A stretch of DNA of 24,699 nucleotides. It comes from CAIPAT01 sp037144075. Lineage in GTDB: Bacteria > Verrucomicrobiota > Lentisphaeria > Victivallales > Victivallaceae. Where the stretch lies: positions 1-24,699 of the forward strand of contig JBAWXM010000035.1 of the NCBI GenBank assembly GCA_037144075.1, read 5' to 3'. Position 1 is the first letter of the stretch. Every line of letters begins with the position of its first letter. The notes beneath the pieces were generated by a model. It made no database searches and was not told where the DNA came from. It was given only the letters and a program-made list of their open reading frames with translations. Positions 23,149 to 24,699 of this stretch are shown here, piece after piece. Position numbers and translations under genes: made by a program.

Positions 23149-24465
23149 TCAGACAATATACTGGTTAATGATATTTTCAAGCATTTCCTGGCGGCCGCTC
23201 TTCAATTCCGGTTCGCCTTTTTCCAGAATGACCTTTTCCAGTTTGTCGAACGAAGATTTCCCTTTAATGATGTCTGCTCCATAACTTTTGTCAAAGCCGG
23301 CATACCGGTTTTTTATAAAACCGTCAATCACGCCGTCTTTGATGATGCGGTCGGCGATAAGCAGCGCTCTTGCAAATATGTCCATCGCGCCGATATGTCC
23401 GTGGAAAAGATCAACGGTATCGGTTGAACCGCGGCGCGGTTTGGCGTCGAAATTCAAGCCGCCGCCGCCGAGACCACCTTGCTTCAAGACTACAAGCATA
23501 GCGTAGACCGCACTGTAAATATTGGACGGGAACTGGTCAGTATCCCAGCCGAGTTGCGGGTCGCCGGTGTTGGCGTCGATGCTGCCGAGTTTTCCGGCGG
23601 CGGACGCCACAGTCAGTTCATGCTCGAAAGTATGCCCCGCCAGGGTTGCGTGATTGGCCTCGATATTCAGTTTGAAATGCTCCAGCAGCCCATGCTTTTG
23701 CAGAAATCCCAGCACGGTGGCGGAATCGAAGTCATATTGATGTTTAGTCGGTTCATGCGGCTTGGGTTCGATCAGAAATGTTCCCTTGAAACCGATTTTT
23801 TGCTTATAGTCCACCGCCATCGACAGAAATCTGGCGAATTGCTCCTGTTCGCGGCAGTAGTCGGTATTCAGCAGGGTTTCGTAACCTTCGCGTCCGCCCC
23901 AGAACACATAATTTTCGCCGCCAAGGGTCAGTGTGGCATCCATGGCGTGCTTGACCTGGGCACAGGCATAGGCAAAAACATGGGCATCGGGATTGGTGCC
24001 GGCACCGTGCGCATAGCGCGGATGACTGAATAAATTAGCGGTTCCCCATAACAGTTTTACCCCGGTGGATTTTTGCAGTCTGGCGGCTTTTGCCACGATC
24101 TTATCCAGATTCCTGCAGGACTCGGCGAAATCTTTGCCTTCCGGCGCGATATCCCGGTCATGGAAACAATAATATGGCGCACCCAGCTTGGAGGTGAACT
24201 CAAATGCGGCATCCAGCGTATCTTCAGCAGCCTTCATCGGGTTACTGTCAGTCAGCCATGGACGGCGGAAAGTTCCGGCTCCGAAGATGTCCGCTCCAGC
24301 TCCCTTGAAAGTATGCCAGTAGGCAACTGCGAAACGCAGGTGCTCCAGCATAGTTTTTTCGCCGATTTTTTTGTCAGCGTCATAATATTTAAACGCCAGC
24401 GGATTGGACGACTTCGGTCCTTCATACTTGACGAAATGCTTGACTTCAGGAAAATATGCTTTCAT
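23149..24465 (-). CDS. xylA: Xylose isomerase (class II)
   Basis: The 438-aa enzyme interconverts D-xylose and D-xylulose and has the length of class II (longer-N-terminus) XylA. FHDRD (101-105) contains the catalytic H102 and D105. FWGGREGYETL and LIEPKPHEPTKHQYDFD hold metal and substrate ligands, and IEANHATLAGHTFEHEL and DANTGDPQLGWDTDQF complete the two-metal site. It probably needs Mg, Mn or Co. The ATG at 24463-24465 has GAGG five bases upstream. xylB follows after 24 bases in one operon. No XylR-like regulator or xylose transporter lies within the window, and no clear promoter was found in the repeat-rich sequence before it. Confidence 0.97.
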   Translation of the reverse strand: MKAYFPEVKHFVKYEGPKSSNPLAFKYYDADKKIGEKTMLEHLRFAVAYWHTFKGAGADIFGAGTFRRPWLTDSNPMKAAEDTLDAAFEFTSKLGAPYYCFHDRDIAPEGKDFAESCRNLDKIVAKAARLQKSTGVKLLWGTANLFSHPRYAHGAGTNPDAHVFAYACAQVKHAMDATLTLGGENYVFWGGREGYETLLNTDYCREQEQFARFLSMAVDYKQKIGFKGTFLIEPKPHEPTKHQYDFDSATVLGFLQKHGLLEHFKLNIEANHATLAGHTFEHELTVASAAGKLGSIDANTGDPQLGWDTDQFPSNIYSAVYAMLVVLKQGGLGGGGLNFDAKPRRGSTDTVDLFHGHIGAMDIFARALLIADRIIKDGVIDGFIKNRYAGFDKSYGADIIKGKSSFDKLEKVILEKGEPELKSGRQEMLENIINQYIV

Positions 24466-24536
24466 TTTTACCTCATTAGTATCTTTGTTTTAGGCTTCTA
24501 TGTTTTAAACGTTATTAAAATTGACTGCTGTTTTTC

Positions 24537-24699
24537 AGGTTTAAAGTTTTAGGTTTAGTTCTAACTCCTAACTCCTAACTCCTAACTCCCGGCTGTTGTT
24601 TTCCGGTTTTATTCTGACTCCTGTCTCCCGGCTGTTCCCGTTGGATATTGGATATTCCGTGTTGGTTATTGGATATTCCGTTTTATCCCCGTCTTCCGT
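24537..24699. repeat. Phase-locked heptanucleotide mosaic upstream of xylA
   Basis: From 24537 to the window end, bases parse into 23 consecutive 7-nt units. They include CTCCTAA three times in a row (24565-24585; four CTAACTC units in the alternative phase), CTGACTC and CTGTCTC (24614-24627), TGGATAT at 24642, 24649 and 24670, TCCGTGT at 24656 and TCCGTTT at 24677. A near-identical 20-base direct repeat (24641-24660 and 24662-24681, 19 of 20 matching) lies inside. The repeat probably continues beyond the window. No gene is supported in 24466-24699. Confidence 0.75.

Noticed and set aside
24537..24699. CRISPR array
   Set aside because: Units are contiguous 7-mers with no 25-40 nt repeats, no spacers and no cas genes.

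Overview
This is a chromosomal window from a carbohydrate-using, Gram-negative-type bacterium. The gene set is xylose isomerase and xylulokinase, a GH36-like alpha-galactosidase, a GH1 beta-glucosidase, a Gfo/Idh/MocA dehydrogenase with a GntR/LacI-hybrid repressor, and an uncharacterised TIM-barrel glycosidase-like protein. That set, with many small secreted proteins and moderate G+C, suggests the Lentisphaerota/Victivallales side of the PVC bacteria. This placement is inference from gene content; no rRNA or phylogenetic marker was compared.

Layout: 1-1139, 3' part of a GH36-like glycosidase (+). 1158-3646, proB-miaB operon (-). 3647-4155, a long intergenic stretch holding a 271-bp element with perfect 24-bp terminal inverted repeats and nested internal hairpins. 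4156-5124, a DRE-TIM aldolase (+) with a terminator. 5339-7882, an 847-aa alpha/beta-hydrolase fused to an HHxxxDG acyltransferase-like half (+). 8010-9758, an uncharacterised TIM-barrel protein (+). 9838-11100, ttcA plus a small secreted protein (+). 11075-13302, repressor and oxidoreductase operon (-). 13519-16900, dolichol/phytol-kinase-like protein, a secreted protein, a CPBP protease and a Lys/Thr/Ala-rich secreted protein carrying a 42-bp minisatellite (+). 17044-20127, icd, a GNAT acetyltransferase and a GH1 enzyme (+). 20143-21018, a Sel1-repeat secreted protein (-). 21577-24465, xylAB operon (-).

Most genes are ordinary metabolism or tRNA modification: MiaB and TtcA both thiolate tRNA, ProB starts proline synthesis, and Icd belongs to the TCA cycle. 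XylA and XylB convert xylose to xylulose 5-phosphate. The GH36, GH1 and TIM-barrel proteins probably release sugars. The repressor-oxidoreductase pair probably handles a specific sugar or cyclitol.

The least expected signals are non-coding or architectural: the inverted-repeat element upstream of the aldolase, the hydrolase-acyltransferase fusion, and two intergenic regions (about 21150-21380 and 24537-24699) made of phase-locked 7-nt units. No rRNA, tRNA, CRISPR array, transposase or phage gene was seen.
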